Shown here: one piece after another, positions 1-7,202 of the stretch | Position numbering within the stretch: the stretch's first letter is position 1 | Layout of the letters: each line of letters starts with the position of its first letter | Program-made: the position numbers and the translations under genes | The notes under the pieces: model-generated | What the model saw: only the letters and a program-made list of their open reading frames with translations | The model's database searches: none | Told to the model about the DNA's origin: nothing | From: Burkholderiaceae bacterium | GTDB lineage: Bacteria > Pseudomonadota > Gammaproteobacteria > Burkholderiales > Burkholderiaceae_C | Length of the DNA: 37,074 nucleotides | Reading direction: 5' to 3' | NCBI GenBank assembly: GCA_024710165.1 | Contig: JANJVG010000132.1 | Span: 1-37,074, forward strand

Positions 1-332
1 TGCGCGTTCACGGCCAGGTAGTTCCAGGTGGGCACCACCTTGCCGTGCTCCGCCTTGCCCGGGTACCAGCCCGGCGTGATGTAGGCCTGCGGCCCGCGAA
101 ACATCACCACCGACGGCACGCCCGCGCCCAATGCGCGCCACACAGGATTGGCGCGCGACACATGGCACATCAGCGTGCCGTGCTCGCCCCGGCTGCGGTC
201 CAGCACGAAGGGCACATGGTTGGCGAGGAGCCCGCCCTCCGCCTGGCACACCCAAGCGCCCAGCACATGCGCCTCGATCAGCGCGAACACCTCTTCGCGG
301 TCCGTCCACTGGTGTTGTTTTCTGACGTACAT
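1..332 (-). CDS. PaiB/FMN-binding negative transcriptional regulator family protein (3' end outside window)
   Basis: The reading frame runs leftward from the ATG at 332 (encoding MYVRKQHQWTDREEVFALI) and leaves the window after about 110 codons, so only the N-terminal half is visible. A purine-rich ribosome binding site (gaggagg) lies just upstream of the start. The sequence has the features of the PaiB family: an N-terminal YVRxxH segment, a stretch reading LANHVPFVLDR, and YITPGWYP followed by VPTWNYLAV. Members adopt a split-barrel FMN-binding fold. Bacillus PaiB is described as a negative regulator of sporulation and protease genes, but most proteobacterial members have no assigned role. 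It lies 9 bases upstream of the argO stop codon side and shares its strand, so it could be read from a different promoter. Family call is firm; function is unknown. Confidence 0.85.
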   Translation of the reverse strand, partial: MYVRKQHQWTDREEVFALIEAHVLGAWVCQAEGGLLANHVPFVLDRSRGEHGTLMCHVSRANPVWRALGAGVPSVVMFRGPQAYITPGWYPGKAEHGKVVPTWNYLAVNA

Positions 333-341
333 GAACCCTCC

Positions 342-989
342 TCACATTCCTGACAACGCATGCCGCACCAGCAGCGCGGCCAGCACAAACATCGTGGCGC
401 CGATCAGCGCATCCAGCACCTGCCACGCCCGGGGCCGCGCGAACCACGGCGCCAGCCAGCGTGCCCCAAAGCCCAGCAGGCCAAACCACAGCAGGCTGGC
501 GCAGCTGGCCCCCGCCACGAACCAGCCGCGCAGCGCCTGCGGCTGCTGCGCGCCGATGCTGCCCATGAGCAGCACGGTATCCAGATAAACATGCGGGTTG
601 AGCAGCGTGAACGCCGCCGCCTGCGCCAGGGCAGCCTCCCGGCCCAGTGCCACGCCGCCGCCCGCTGCCTGCAAGGCCCCCGCATGCCGCGCCCGGCGCA
701 GCGCGCGCCAGCCGTACACTGCCAGAAACACCGCCCCGGCCAGCGCCAGCGCGCGCGCCATGCCCGGCCGCTCCCCCAGCGCCTGCGCCATGCCCAGGAC
801 GCCCGCCGTGATGAGCACGGCGTCGGACAGCGCGCAGAACAGCACCACGCTGCCCACATGCTCGCGGCGCAGGCCTTGGCGCAGCACAAAGGCGTTCTGC
901 GCCCCGATGGCCACGATGAGCCCCAGGCACAGCACCAGGCCTTGAATAAAAACAGGGGGAGCGAGAGCAGCGGTAGTAAGCCAATTCAT
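342..989 (-). CDS. argO: LysE/ArgO-family amino-acid exporter
   Basis: This encodes a predicted inner-membrane exporter of basic amino acids (arginine, lysine or analogues), 215 residues. The N-terminal region contains the family signature GLIVAIGAQNAFVLRQGL, and a second conserved segment reads LNPHVYLDTVLLMGSIGA. About six hydrophobic helices are visible. I prefer the ATG at 989 (MNWLTTAAL); the frame stays open to a TTG at 1025, but that extension is not hydrophobic and looks unlike the family start. The gene diverges from an ArgP-type LysR regulator starting at 1064. That arrangement is the classic argP-argO pair, in which ArgP with bound arginine activates the exporter. The 74-bp gap between the two starts must contain both promoters. 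Substrate choice between lysine and arginine cannot be read from the sequence. Confidence 0.9.
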   Translation of the reverse strand: MNWLTTAALAPPVFIQGLVLCLGLIVAIGAQNAFVLRQGLRREHVGSVVLFCALSDAVLITAGVLGMAQALGERPGMARALALAGAVFLAVYGWRALRRARHAGALQAAGGGVALGREAALAQAAAFTLLNPHVYLDTVLLMGSIGAQQPQALRGWFVAGASCASLLWFGLLGFGARWLAPWFARPRAWQVLDALIGATMFVLAALLVRHALSGM

Positions 990-1063
990 GCCACGCAGCT
1001 TGCCAGCCGCCACCAATTCACACAAACTGTCTTTGCTTCATCCACATTAACAAAACTGAATCC

Positions 1064-1960
1064 ATGCTGGACTATTCCGCGCTCTCCGCCTTGGCTGCCG
1101 TCATCCGTGAGGGCAGCTTCGAGCGCGCCGCGCGCACACTCAATGTGACGCCCTCGGCCATATCGCAACGCATCCGCCTGCTGGAAGAGCGCGTGGGCTG
1201 CGCCCTGGTGGTGCGCGGCCAGCCCTGCCGCGCCACCGACACCGGCCGGCGCCTGTGCCAGCACACCGACCGCGTGCGCCTGCTGGAGCAGGAGCTGCAA
1301 GGCGCCCTGCCCGCGCTGGCCCCGGAAGGCATCGCCCGCGTGCCGCTGCCCGTGGCGGTGAACGCCGACAGCCTGGCCACCTGGTTCGCCCCCGCCATCG
1401 CCGCCTTCGCAGCCCAAGCGCCCGTGCTGATGGAGGTGGCCGTGGACGACGAAACCCACACCGCCGAATGGCTGCGCAACGGTGCCGTGCTCGCCGCCGT
1501 CACCGCCACCGCCCGCCCCGCCACCGGCTGCAACAGCCAGCCCCTGGGCGCCATGCGCTACCGCGCCGCCGCCAGCCCCGCCTTCGTGGCGCGCCACTTT
1601 GCCGATGGCGTGACCGCCGGCACCCTGGCGCGTGCACCCAGCCTGGTGTTCAGCCCCAAGGACGAACTGCAGGCCCGCTGGGCGCGGCGCCTGTGCCACC
1701 GGCATGTGGAGCTGCCCCGCCACACCCTGCCCTCGCCCCAGGCCTTTGCCACCGCCGCGCTGGCCGGCATGGGCTGGGGCATGCAGTTGGAGGTGCTGGT
1801 GGCGCCCTACTTGAAAGACGGCACGCTGGTCGAACTGGTGCCCGATGCGCCGCTGGATGTGCCGCTGTACTGGCAGCAGGCGCGGGCGGCTTCGGGGGTG
1901 CTGGAGGGGTTGAGCCGGGTGGTGGTGGTGGCAGCGCGGGAAGCGCTGCGCCCGGCCTGA
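1064..1960 (+). CDS. argP: LysR-type regulator ArgP (IciA-like)
   Basis: This is a 298-residue LysR-family DNA-binding regulator. The N-terminal winged helix-turn-helix covers roughly residues 1-60, with the segment SFERAARTLNVTPSAISQRI and the dimer helix beginning at LLEERVG. The effector-binding domain follows, with the ArgP-type strand VAVNADSLATWFAPAI near residue 105 and LAGMGWGMQLEVLV near residue 240. In known systems ArgP senses lysine and arginine and controls argO, placed here divergently 74 bp away, so autoregulation and control of argO are likely. The stop codon lies 13 bp from the stop of the convergent CBS-domain gene, with no obvious terminator between them. The ATG start at 1064 fits the family N-terminus exactly. 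Confidence 0.92.
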   Translation: MLDYSALSALAAVIREGSFERAARTLNVTPSAISQRIRLLEERVGCALVVRGQPCRATDTGRRLCQHTDRVRLLEQELQGALPALAPEGIARVPLPVAVNADSLATWFAPAIAAFAAQAPVLMEVAVDDETHTAEWLRNGAVLAAVTATARPATGCNSQPLGAMRYRAAASPAFVARHFADGVTAGTLARAPSLVFSPKDELQARWARRLCHRHVELPRHTLPSPQAFATAALAGMGWGMQLEVLVAPYLKDGTLVELVPDAPLDVPLYWQQARAASGVLEGLSRVVVVAAREALRPA

Positions 1961-1973
1961 AGCTCCGGTGATC

Positions 1974-2414
1974 TCAGCGCACGCTGCCGGTGATGTAGTG
2001 CTCCAGCTGCTCGATGATGAATTTCTGCTCGGAGATGATGTCCTTGACCAGATCGCCGATGGAAATCATGCCCACGAGCTTGCCATCGTCCACCACGGGC
2101 AGGTGACGCAGGCGCTTGCCGGTCATCAGCCGCATGCACTCGTCGCTGGTCTGGTGCGAATGCACGCACAGCACCGAGGTCGTCATCACATCACGCACCA
2201 GCGTCTCGACCGAGGTGCGGCCCATCAGGGCGATCTTGCGGGCGTAATCGCGCTCGGTGACGATGCCCACGATGGCTTCGCCCTCTTTGACCAGCAGCGC
2301 GCCGATGCCTTTGTCGGCCATCAGGCGCAGGGCCTCAAACACCGTGGCGCCGGGCGCGACGGCATACACCGTGGCATCGGGTTTGGATTTCAGAATTTCA
2401 GCGACGATGGTCAT
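1974..2414 (-). CDS. CBS-pair domain protein
   Basis: This encodes a 146-residue soluble protein consisting of two CBS motifs in tandem and little else. The first begins near MTIVAEILKSKP and includes GIGALLVKEGEAIVGIVTERD; the second includes RLRHLPVVDDGKLVGMISIGD. Such stand-alone CBS pairs bind adenine nucleotides and are thought to report energy or nucleotide state, though the partner here is unknown. The start at 2414 is chosen because it has a good ribosome binding site (ggagg) and matches the family N-terminus. The open frame continues to 2720 but that part reads as low-quality, Gly/Arg-rich sequence with no domain. A second, diverged CBS-pair protein is encoded at 35573-36025. Confidence 0.9.
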   Translation of the reverse strand: MTIVAEILKSKPDATVYAVAPGATVFEALRLMADKGIGALLVKEGEAIVGIVTERDYARKIALMGRTSVETLVRDVMTTSVLCVHSHQTSDECMRLMTGKRLRHLPVVDDGKLVGMISIGDLVKDIISEQKFIIEQLEHYITGSVR

Positions 2415-2798
2415 GGTGTTCCTCCCGGTGTCAATGCAGTTACGGACATCCATTTCAGCCCATCTGCGCCCGCAGCGCAACAGGGCGATCCACCAAGGGA
2501 GCTGCACGCCGACCAGCGCACCCGGCAAAGGCCCGCAAGCCCGCAGCGCGCCGGGCCTGGCGCGGGATGGTTGCAGACTCTTCGTACCACGATCGCCGCT
2601 CCCTATTATTTCAAATACCGGAACAGTTAATTTGTGACTGTATAGTTTTTTTGCAACCACAAAGTGCGTACAGTTCAACCCATCGATGAGACGCAGCCAG
2701 AACCTGTTCCGGAAAGCCACTCACCGAAACCGCCCCGCAGGACTCGATGGCTCCTGCGGCCAGCGGACCCACCGAGTATGTTTTGAAAGGACACCATC
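2415..2798. other. Intergenic region between two divergent small genes
   Basis: About 380 bases without a convincing gene. The segment 2600-2680 is markedly richer in A and T than its surroundings and contains tatagt and a run of seven T, so it is the likely site of one or both divergent promoters. I could not fix a -35/-10 pair with confidence, and I see no strong inverted repeat. Confidence 0.4.
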
Positions 2799-3095
2799 AT
2801 GAACACCGCACGCATTCTCTCCATCGCCGCTCTTGCCGCTTGCGCCTCCATGGGCGCCCAGGCCGCCGAACTCAATGGCGACCTGTTTGGTACCGATTTC
2901 GAATCGCGCGTCCAATCCACCCGCGACCGCGCTGAAGTGCGCGCCGAAGGCCGCAAGGCACTTCCCAACTTCGCCAAGGGCCCGGTGGCCAACCATGCTG
3001 CAGCCGCCCAAAGCACCCGCGAGCGCACCTCCGTACGTGCCGAGGCCGTGATTGCAGCCCGTGCCCGCCAGATCGCCACCGGCGAACGCAGCTAA
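2799..3095 (+). CDS. Small exported protein with a duplicated Arg/Ala motif
   Basis: This 98-residue protein has a clear Sec signal peptide: MNTARILSIAALAACASMGAQA, with likely cleavage after AQA. The mature part is about 75 residues, hydrophilic and rich in Ala, Arg and Glu. It contains a repeated motif, STRDRAEVRAEGRKA and later STRERTSVRAEAVIAARA, spaced about 35 residues apart. A ribosome binding site (aaagga) precedes the ATG and a strong intrinsic terminator follows, so it is a separate transcription unit. It resembles the short secreted DUF4148-like proteins common in Burkholderiales, none of which has a firm function. I do not recognise a catalytic motif. A periplasmic or outer-surface location is inferred from the signal peptide only. 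Confidence 0.75.
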   Translation: MNTARILSIAALAACASMGAQAAELNGDLFGTDFESRVQSTRDRAEVRAEGRKALPNFAKGPVANHAAAAQSTRERTSVRAEAVIAARARQIATGERS

Positions 3096-3126
3096 GCACG
3101 CCGCTGGCGCACGCCCGCCCTCCCGG

Positions 3127-3156
3127 CCCGCACTGTGCAGACAGTGCGGGCTTTTT
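3127..3156 (+). terminator. Rho-independent terminator of the small exported protein gene
   Basis: A perfect 10-bp stem (cccgcactgt paired with acagtgcggg) with a 4-base loop is followed by cttttt. It lies 32 bp after the stop at 3095 and separates this gene from the nir control region. Confidence 0.93.
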
Positions 3157-3180
3157 ACATGCACCACACACTGGCACGCC

Positions 3181-3237
3181 GACCCCAGCATGGTGCACGC
3201 CCGCCGGCAAGCTACAGCAGTGCCCCGCCATGGCGCA
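3181..3237 (+). promoter_or_regulatory. Two candidate NtrC-binding sites upstream of nirB
   Basis: Two 17-bp imperfect palindromes fit the enterobacterial NtrC site TGCACCA-N3-TGGTGCA: 3181-3197 (gaccccagcatggtgca) and 3221-3237 (tgccccgccatggcgca). By my count each matches 11 of 14 specified positions. Their centres are 40 bp apart, close to four helical turns, and lie about 106 and 66 bp before the predicted transcription start. An isolated half-site TGCACCA occurs at 3160-3166. Placement and spacing suit an enhancer for the sigma-54 promoter below. The regulator identity is inferred from site similarity. Confidence 0.6.
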
Positions 3238-3268
3238 CGCCGCCTGCCCTGGCATCAGAACCTACACC

Positions 3269-3284
3269 TGGCACGGTGATTGCT
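3269..3284 (+). promoter_or_regulatory. Sigma-54 promoter of the nirB operon
   Basis: The sequence TGGCAC-N5-TTGCT matches the sigma-54 (RpoN) -24/-12 consensus completely, with GG at 3270-3271 and GC at 3282-3283 separated by exactly 10 bases. The expected start of transcription, about 12 bases past the GC, falls near 3295. That is one base before the first leader hairpin at 3296. The exact fit of promoter to leader supports both calls. Confidence 0.85.
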
Positions 3285-3295
3285 TCTGATCCGGT

Positions 3296-3313
3296 GCGGC
3301 CAATGCAGGCCGC
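3296..3313 (+). promoter_or_regulatory. Leader hairpin P1 with A1/G4 hexaloop (ANTAR target)
   Basis: A perfect 6-bp stem (gcggcc / ggccgc) closes the hexaloop AATGCA. The loop has A at position 1 and G at position 4, the two loop bases known to be needed for recognition by ANTAR-domain antiterminators such as NasR and NasT. Confidence 0.75.
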
Positions 3314-3317
3314 GAGC

Positions 3318-3343
3318 GGGCAGGTGCAACGGCGTACCAGCCC
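3318..3343 (+). promoter_or_regulatory. Leader hairpin P2 with A1/G4 hexaloop (ANTAR target)
   Basis: Four bases after P1 comes a second hairpin: GGGC, an A-A mismatch, then GGTGC paired with GTACC (one G-T pair), closing the hexaloop AACGGC. Again the loop carries A1 and G4. The tandem of two such hairpins followed by a terminator is the published ANTAR-responsive leader architecture. Confidence 0.78.
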
Positions 3344-3354
3344 CTCAGGACAAA

Positions 3355-3411
3355 GGCGTCCCCACGCAGCAGCGCCGTTTTGGCATGCACTGCGTGCGGG
3401 CGCCTTTTTTT
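3355..3411 (+). terminator. Intrinsic terminator inside the nirB leader (attenuator)
   Basis: Two 15-base arms (3355-3369 and 3390-3404) pair with a single C-C mismatch and one G-T pair, and are followed directly by seven T. The nirB ATG begins only 29 bases later. No gene lies between this terminator and the earlier one at 3127-3156, so it cannot serve an upstream gene. It therefore acts as an attenuator that an ANTAR protein would relieve. Confidence 0.88.
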
Positions 3412-3439
3412 GTTTGTGGCGAATGGCCTTGGGGGCACG

Positions 3440-5887
3440 ATGAAAAAATCGAAACTGGTGATGGTTGGCAACGGCATGGCAGGGGTGCGCACGCTCGAAG
3501 AGCTGCTCAAGATCGCGCCGGATCTCTACGACATCACCGTGTTCGGCGCCGAGCCGCACCCGAACTACAACCGCATCCTGCTCTCGCCCGTGCTGGCGGG
3601 CGAGCAGACACTCGATGAGATCATCCTCAACGACTGGTCTTGGTACGAAGACCACCACATCACGCTGCACGCGGGTTTCAAGGTCACGCAGGTGGACCGC
3701 GTGCGCCGGGTGGTGCATGCCGTGAATGCGGCCGGCGAGCCCATCAGCGCGCCGTACGACCGCCTGATCATGGCCACGGGCTCGAACCCGTTCATCCTGC
3801 CCATTCCCGGCAAGGAACTGCAGGGCGTGCTGGCCTACCGCGACATCGCAGATACCGAAGCCATGATCGACGCCGCAGCGCACTACCGGCACGCCGTGGT
3901 GATTGGCGGCGGTCTGCTCGGGCTGGAGGCGGCCAACGGCCTGATGAAGCGCGGCATGGAAGTGGCAGTGGTGCACGCCAGCGAATGGCTGATGGAACGG
4001 CAGCTCGATGGCGTTGCCGGGCGCATGCTGCAAAAGTCGCTGGCCGAGCGCGGCATGCGCTTTCTGATGCGTGCACAGACGCAGGAGCTGGTCGCCAATG
4101 CCGAGGGCCGCGTGGCCGCTGTCCGGTTCAAGGACGGCAGCGAAGTGCCTGCCGACCTGGTGGTGATGGCCGTGGGCATTCGCCCCAATACCGATTTGGC
4201 CGAGCAGATGCGCCTGCATGTGAACCGTGGCATCGTCGTCAACGACACCATGCAGACCACCACCGATGCGCGCATCTACGCTGTGGGCGAATGTGCCGCC
4301 CACCGGGGCATTGCCTACGGGCTGGTGGCGCCGCTGTTCGAGCAGGGCAAGGTGGCAGCCAACCACCTGGCGGAGTTTGGCATTGGGCGCTACCAGGGCT
4401 CGCTGACCTCCACCAAACTCAAGGTGACGGGCATCGACCTGTTCTCGGCGGGCGACTTCCAGGGGGGTGAAGGCACCGAAGAGATCGTGATGAGCGACCC
4501 CTTTGGTGGCATCTACAAAAAGATCGTGCTCAAGGACGACAAGCTCGTGGGAGCATGCCTGTATGGCGACACGGTCGACGGCAGCTGGTACTTCAAGCTG
4601 CTGCGCGACGGCCGCAAGGTGACCGACATCCGCGACAAGCTGCTGTTTGGCGAGTCCAACATGGGCGACGCAGGCCACCAGGGCCAGAACAAGGCCGCCG
4701 CCATGCTGGACACCGACGAGGTGTGCGGCTGCAACGGCGTGACCAAGGGCACCATCTGCAAGGCCATCAAGGAAAAAGGCCTGTTCACGCTCGACGAAGT
4801 GCGCAAGCACACCAAGGCCAGCGCCAGCTGCGGCTCGTGCACCGGTCTGGTGGAGCAGATCCTGATGGCCACCGTGGGCGGCGACTATTCCGCCACGCCC
4901 AAGACCAAGCCCCTGTGTTCGTGCACCGACCACGGGCACCAGGCCGTGCGCGACGCCATCCGCCAGCACAAGCTGCTGAGCATGGGCGAGGTGTTCCGCT
5001 TCATGGAATGGAAAACCCCCAACGGCTGCCCCAGCTGCCGCCCGGCCGTCAACTACTACCTGATCAGCACCTGGCCCAAGGAGGCGCAGGACGACCCGCA
5101 GAGCCGCGCCATCAACGAGCGCAGCCACGCCAACATCCAGAAAGACGGCACCTACAGCGTGGTGCCACGCATGTGGGCAGGCGAGACCTCGGCAGCCGAG
5201 CTGCGCCGCATCGCCGATGTGGTGGACAAATACAACATCCCCACCGTCAAAGTGACGGGCGGCCAGCGCATCGACCTGCTGGGCGTGAAAAAAGAAGACC
5301 TGCAGGACGTGTGGCGCGACATCGGCATGCCCAGCGGCCACGCCTACGCCAAGGCGCTGCGCACCGTCAAGACCTGCGTGGGCAGCGAATGGTGCCGCAT
5401 GGGCACGCAGGACAGCACCGGCATGGGCAAGATGCTTGAACGCGCCATGTGGCGCATGCACGCGCCCCACAAGGTCAAGTTTGCCGTCAGCGGCTGCCCA
5501 CGCAATTGCGCAGAAAGCGGCATCAAGGACGTGGGAATCATTGGCGTGGACAGCGGCTGGGAGATGTACATCGCCGGCAACGGCGGTATCAAGACCGAGG
5601 TGGCGCACTTCTTCACCAAGCTCAAGACCGCTGAGGAAGTGCTCGAGTTCACCGGCGCCTTCATGCAGCTCTACCGCGAAGAAGGCTGGTACCTGGAGCG
5701 CACTGTGCACTACGTCTCGCGCGTGGGTCTGGACTACGTGAAGAAAAAGATCCTCGACGACCACGAAGGCCGCAAGGCACTGTGGGAGCGCCTGCAGTTT
5801 GCTCTGGAAGGCGAGCCCGACCCGTGGTTCGACTTCGACAAGGCGCGGGTGGACCAGCGCCAGTTCATCCCCATCGCCGTGGCCTGA
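3440..5887 (+). CDS. nirB: Assimilatory nitrite reductase [NAD(P)H], large subunit
   Basis: NirB reduces nitrite to ammonium in the cytoplasm, passing electrons from NAD(P)H through FAD and Fe-S clusters to siroheme. The 815-residue length is normal. In order: an FAD/NAD(P)-binding reductase domain with GNGMAG near residue 10 and GGGLLGLEAANGL near 155; two BFD-type [2Fe-2S] segments with CGC and CGSC (about 428-466) and CSC and CPSC (about 493-530); then the sulfite/nitrite reductase domain with the siroheme/[4Fe-4S] ligands TCVGSEWC (about 645) and GCPRNC (about 685). I start it at ATG 3440 (MKKSKLVMVGNG); an upstream in-frame ATG at 3380 falls inside the leader terminator and is excluded. 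It is the first gene of a six-gene operon and sits behind a sigma-54 promoter plus attenuator. Confidence 0.97.
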   Translation: MKKSKLVMVGNGMAGVRTLEELLKIAPDLYDITVFGAEPHPNYNRILLSPVLAGEQTLDEIILNDWSWYEDHHITLHAGFKVTQVDRVRRVVHAVNAAGEPISAPYDRLIMATGSNPFILPIPGKELQGVLAYRDIADTEAMIDAAAHYRHAVVIGGGLLGLEAANGLMKRGMEVAVVHASEWLMERQLDGVAGRMLQKSLAERGMRFLMRAQTQELVANAEGRVAAVRFKDGSEVPADLVVMAVGIRPNTDLAEQMRLHVNRGIVVNDTMQTTTDARIYAVGECAAHRGIAYGLVAPLFEQGKVAANHLAEFGIGRYQGSLTSTKLKVTGIDLFSAGDFQGGEGTEEIVMSDPFGGIYKKIVLKDDKLVGACLYGDTVDGSWYFKLLRDGRKVTDIRDKLLFGESNMGDAGHQGQNKAAAMLDTDEVCGCNGVTKGTICKAIKEKGLFTLDEVRKHTKASASCGSCTGLVEQILMATVGGDYSATPKTKPLCSCTDHGHQAVRDAIRQHKLLSMGEVFRFMEWKTPNGCPSCRPAVNYYLISTWPKEAQDDPQSRAINERSHANIQKDGTYSVVPRMWAGETSAAELRRIADVVDKYNIPTVKVTGGQRIDLLGVKKEDLQDVWRDIGMPSGHAYAKALRTVKTCVGSEWCRMGTQDSTGMGKMLERAMWRMHAPHKVKFAVSGCPRNCAESGIKDVGIIGVDSGWEMYIAGNGGIKTEVAHFFTKLKTAEEVLEFTGAFMQLYREEGWYLERTVHYVSRVGLDYVKKKILDDHEGRKALWERLQFALEGEPDPWFDFDKARVDQRQFIPIAVA

Positions 5888-5913
5888 GGCGCCACCTTCC
5901 GCACGTTTTCAAG

Positions 5914-5961
5914 CAAAAAGTGGCTCCAGCCCTTTATTTAAAAGCGCAACCAGCTACAAAA
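5914..5961 (-). repeat. Comamonadaceae-type palindromic repeat, copy 1
   Basis: In reverse complement this reads tagctg...gcgctt...ggctggagccac..., matching the 50-bp repeat found also at 14863, 15331, 18298, 33296 and 35461. It fills the nirB-nirD gap and ends just before the nirD ribosome binding site. Confidence 0.6.
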
Positions 5962-5970
5962 GGAATAGCA

Positions 5971-6354
5971 ATGACATCCTGGAAATTCATCTGCCTTGTC
6001 GAAGACATCCCCGTGCTCGGTGCCCGCCGCGTGGCACGCCCGCAGGGGCTGGAAGTGGCGGTATTCCGCACCGAGTCGAACGACGTTTTCGCCCTGCTCG
6101 ACCGCTGCCCGCACAAGGGCGGACCGCTCTCGCAAGGCATTGTCTTTGGCTCCAGCGTGGCCTGCCCGCTGCACAACTGGACCATCGGCCTGTGCAACGG
6201 CCAGGCCCAGGCTCCCGACGAAGGCTGCACCCCCCGGTTCCAGGTGAAGGTGGAGAACGGCGAGGTCTACCTTGACGCCCACGAACTGGCCCACCACGCC
6301 CTGCTGGAAACCCGCCCCCTGGCAGGACCCGCACTGCGCACCACTGTCCTCTGA
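5971..6354 (+). CDS. nirD: Nitrite reductase small subunit, Rieske-type
   Basis: NirD is the partner subunit of NirB and is required for nitrite reduction. The 127-residue protein starts at ATG 5971 (MTSWKFICLVEDIPVLG) with ribosome binding site aagga. It is a single Rieske fold and carries the complete [2Fe-2S] ligand pattern: CPH near residue 48 and CPLH near residue 71. Enterobacterial NirD keeps the fold but has lost these ligands, so the subunit here may carry a real cluster and take part in electron transfer. It lies 83 bp after nirB, a gap filled by a repeat, and 34 bp before the nitrite channel gene. Confidence 0.95.
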   Translation: MTSWKFICLVEDIPVLGARRVARPQGLEVAVFRTESNDVFALLDRCPHKGGPLSQGIVFGSSVACPLHNWTIGLCNGQAQAPDEGCTPRFQVKVENGEVYLDAHELAHHALLETRPLAGPALRTTVL

Positions 6355-6388
6355 GCACATCCAACCCTTCGCACCCAGGAGCACCGCC

Positions 6389-7201
6389 ATGGCTTACCTC
6401 GTTCCCGCCGAATTCGTCACCAAGATGGTGGACGCCGGCGAATCCAAGATCTACATGTCCACACGCGATACGCTGATCCGCGCCTACATGGCCGGCGCCA
6501 TCCTGTCGCTGGCGGCGGTGTTTGCCGTCACCGCCACGGTGATGACAGGCTCGGCATTGGTCGGCGCCATCCTGTTCCCGGTGGGCTTTTGCATGCTCTA
6601 CCTGCTGGGGTTCGACCTGCTAACGGGCGTGTTTGTACTGACCCCGCTGGCCTGGCTGGACAAGCGCCCCGGCGTCACCATCCAAGGCATCCTGCGCAAC
6701 TGGGGGCTGGTGTTTCTGGGCAACTTTCTGGGGGCGCTCACGGTGGCCTTCATGATGGCGTTCATCTTCACCTACGGCTTCTCGGTGCCACCCAACGAGA
6801 TCGGGCAGAAGATCGGCCACATTGGCGAAGCGCGCACCCTGGGCTATGCGCAGTACGGCCTAATGGGCTGGCTCACCATCTTCATCCGCGGCATGCTGTG
6901 CAACTGGATGGTGTCCACAGGCGTGGTCGGCGCCATGATCTCCACCACCGTCAGCGGCAAGGTCATCGCGATGTGGATGCCCATCATGCTGTTCTTTGCC
7001 ATGACGTTCGAGCACTCGGTGGTCAACATGTTCCTGTTCCCCTCGGGTCTGATGATGGGCGGCAACTTCTCCATCATGGACTACTTCCTCTGGAACGAGA
7101 TCCCCGTGGTGCTGGGCAACCTGGTGGGCGGCCTGGCGTTTACCGGCCTCACGCTGTACGCCACCCACGTGCGCACGGCACCCAAGCGCAACCTGGCCTG
7201 A
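6389..7201 (+). CDS. Formate/nitrite transporter (FNT) family channel
   Basis: This 270-residue integral membrane protein belongs to the FNT family (FocA/NirC). Six transmembrane helices can be read, and the family segments GFCMLYLLGFDLLTGVFV, NFLGALTVAFMMA, GMLCNWMV and FEHSVVNMFLFPSGLM are present, including the re-entrant-loop and central His regions of this channel fold. Its place directly after nirBD makes nitrite uptake (or nitrite/proton balance) the likely role. ATG 6389 has a good ribosome binding site (caggag). The stop codon is one base from the start of the next gene, which implies translational coupling. The symbol nirC could be used, but assimilatory FNT proteins in this lineage are named variously, so I leave it blank. 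Confidence 0.93.
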   Translation: MAYLVPAEFVTKMVDAGESKIYMSTRDTLIRAYMAGAILSLAAVFAVTATVMTGSALVGAILFPVGFCMLYLLGFDLLTGVFVLTPLAWLDKRPGVTIQGILRNWGLVFLGNFLGALTVAFMMAFIFTYGFSVPPNEIGQKIGHIGEARTLGYAQYGLMGWLTIFIRGMLCNWMVSTGVVGAMISTTVSGKVIAMWMPIMLFFAMTFEHSVVNMFLFPSGLMMGGNFSIMDYFLWNEIPVVLGNLVGGLAFTGLTLYATHVRTAPKRNLA

Positions 7202-7202
7202 G

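Noticed and set aside
2415..2720. N-terminal extension of the CBS-pair protein
   Set aside because: The internal ATG at 2414 has a good ribosome binding site and matches the family; the extension has no domain.
3160..3178. A third NtrC site formed by tgcaccacacactggcacg
   Set aside because: Half-sites are spaced by 5 rather than 3 bases and it overlaps the preceding terminator; only a half-site is noted.
3380..3439. Upstream in-frame ATG for nirB
   Set aside because: It lies within the leader terminator stem-loop, and NirB proteins start at the later MKKSKL.
3212..5764. An 850-codon open frame on the minus strand opposite nirB
   Set aside because: It mirrors the high-GC third positions of nirB, has a His/Ala/Val-rich composition and no domain, while nirB is unambiguous.
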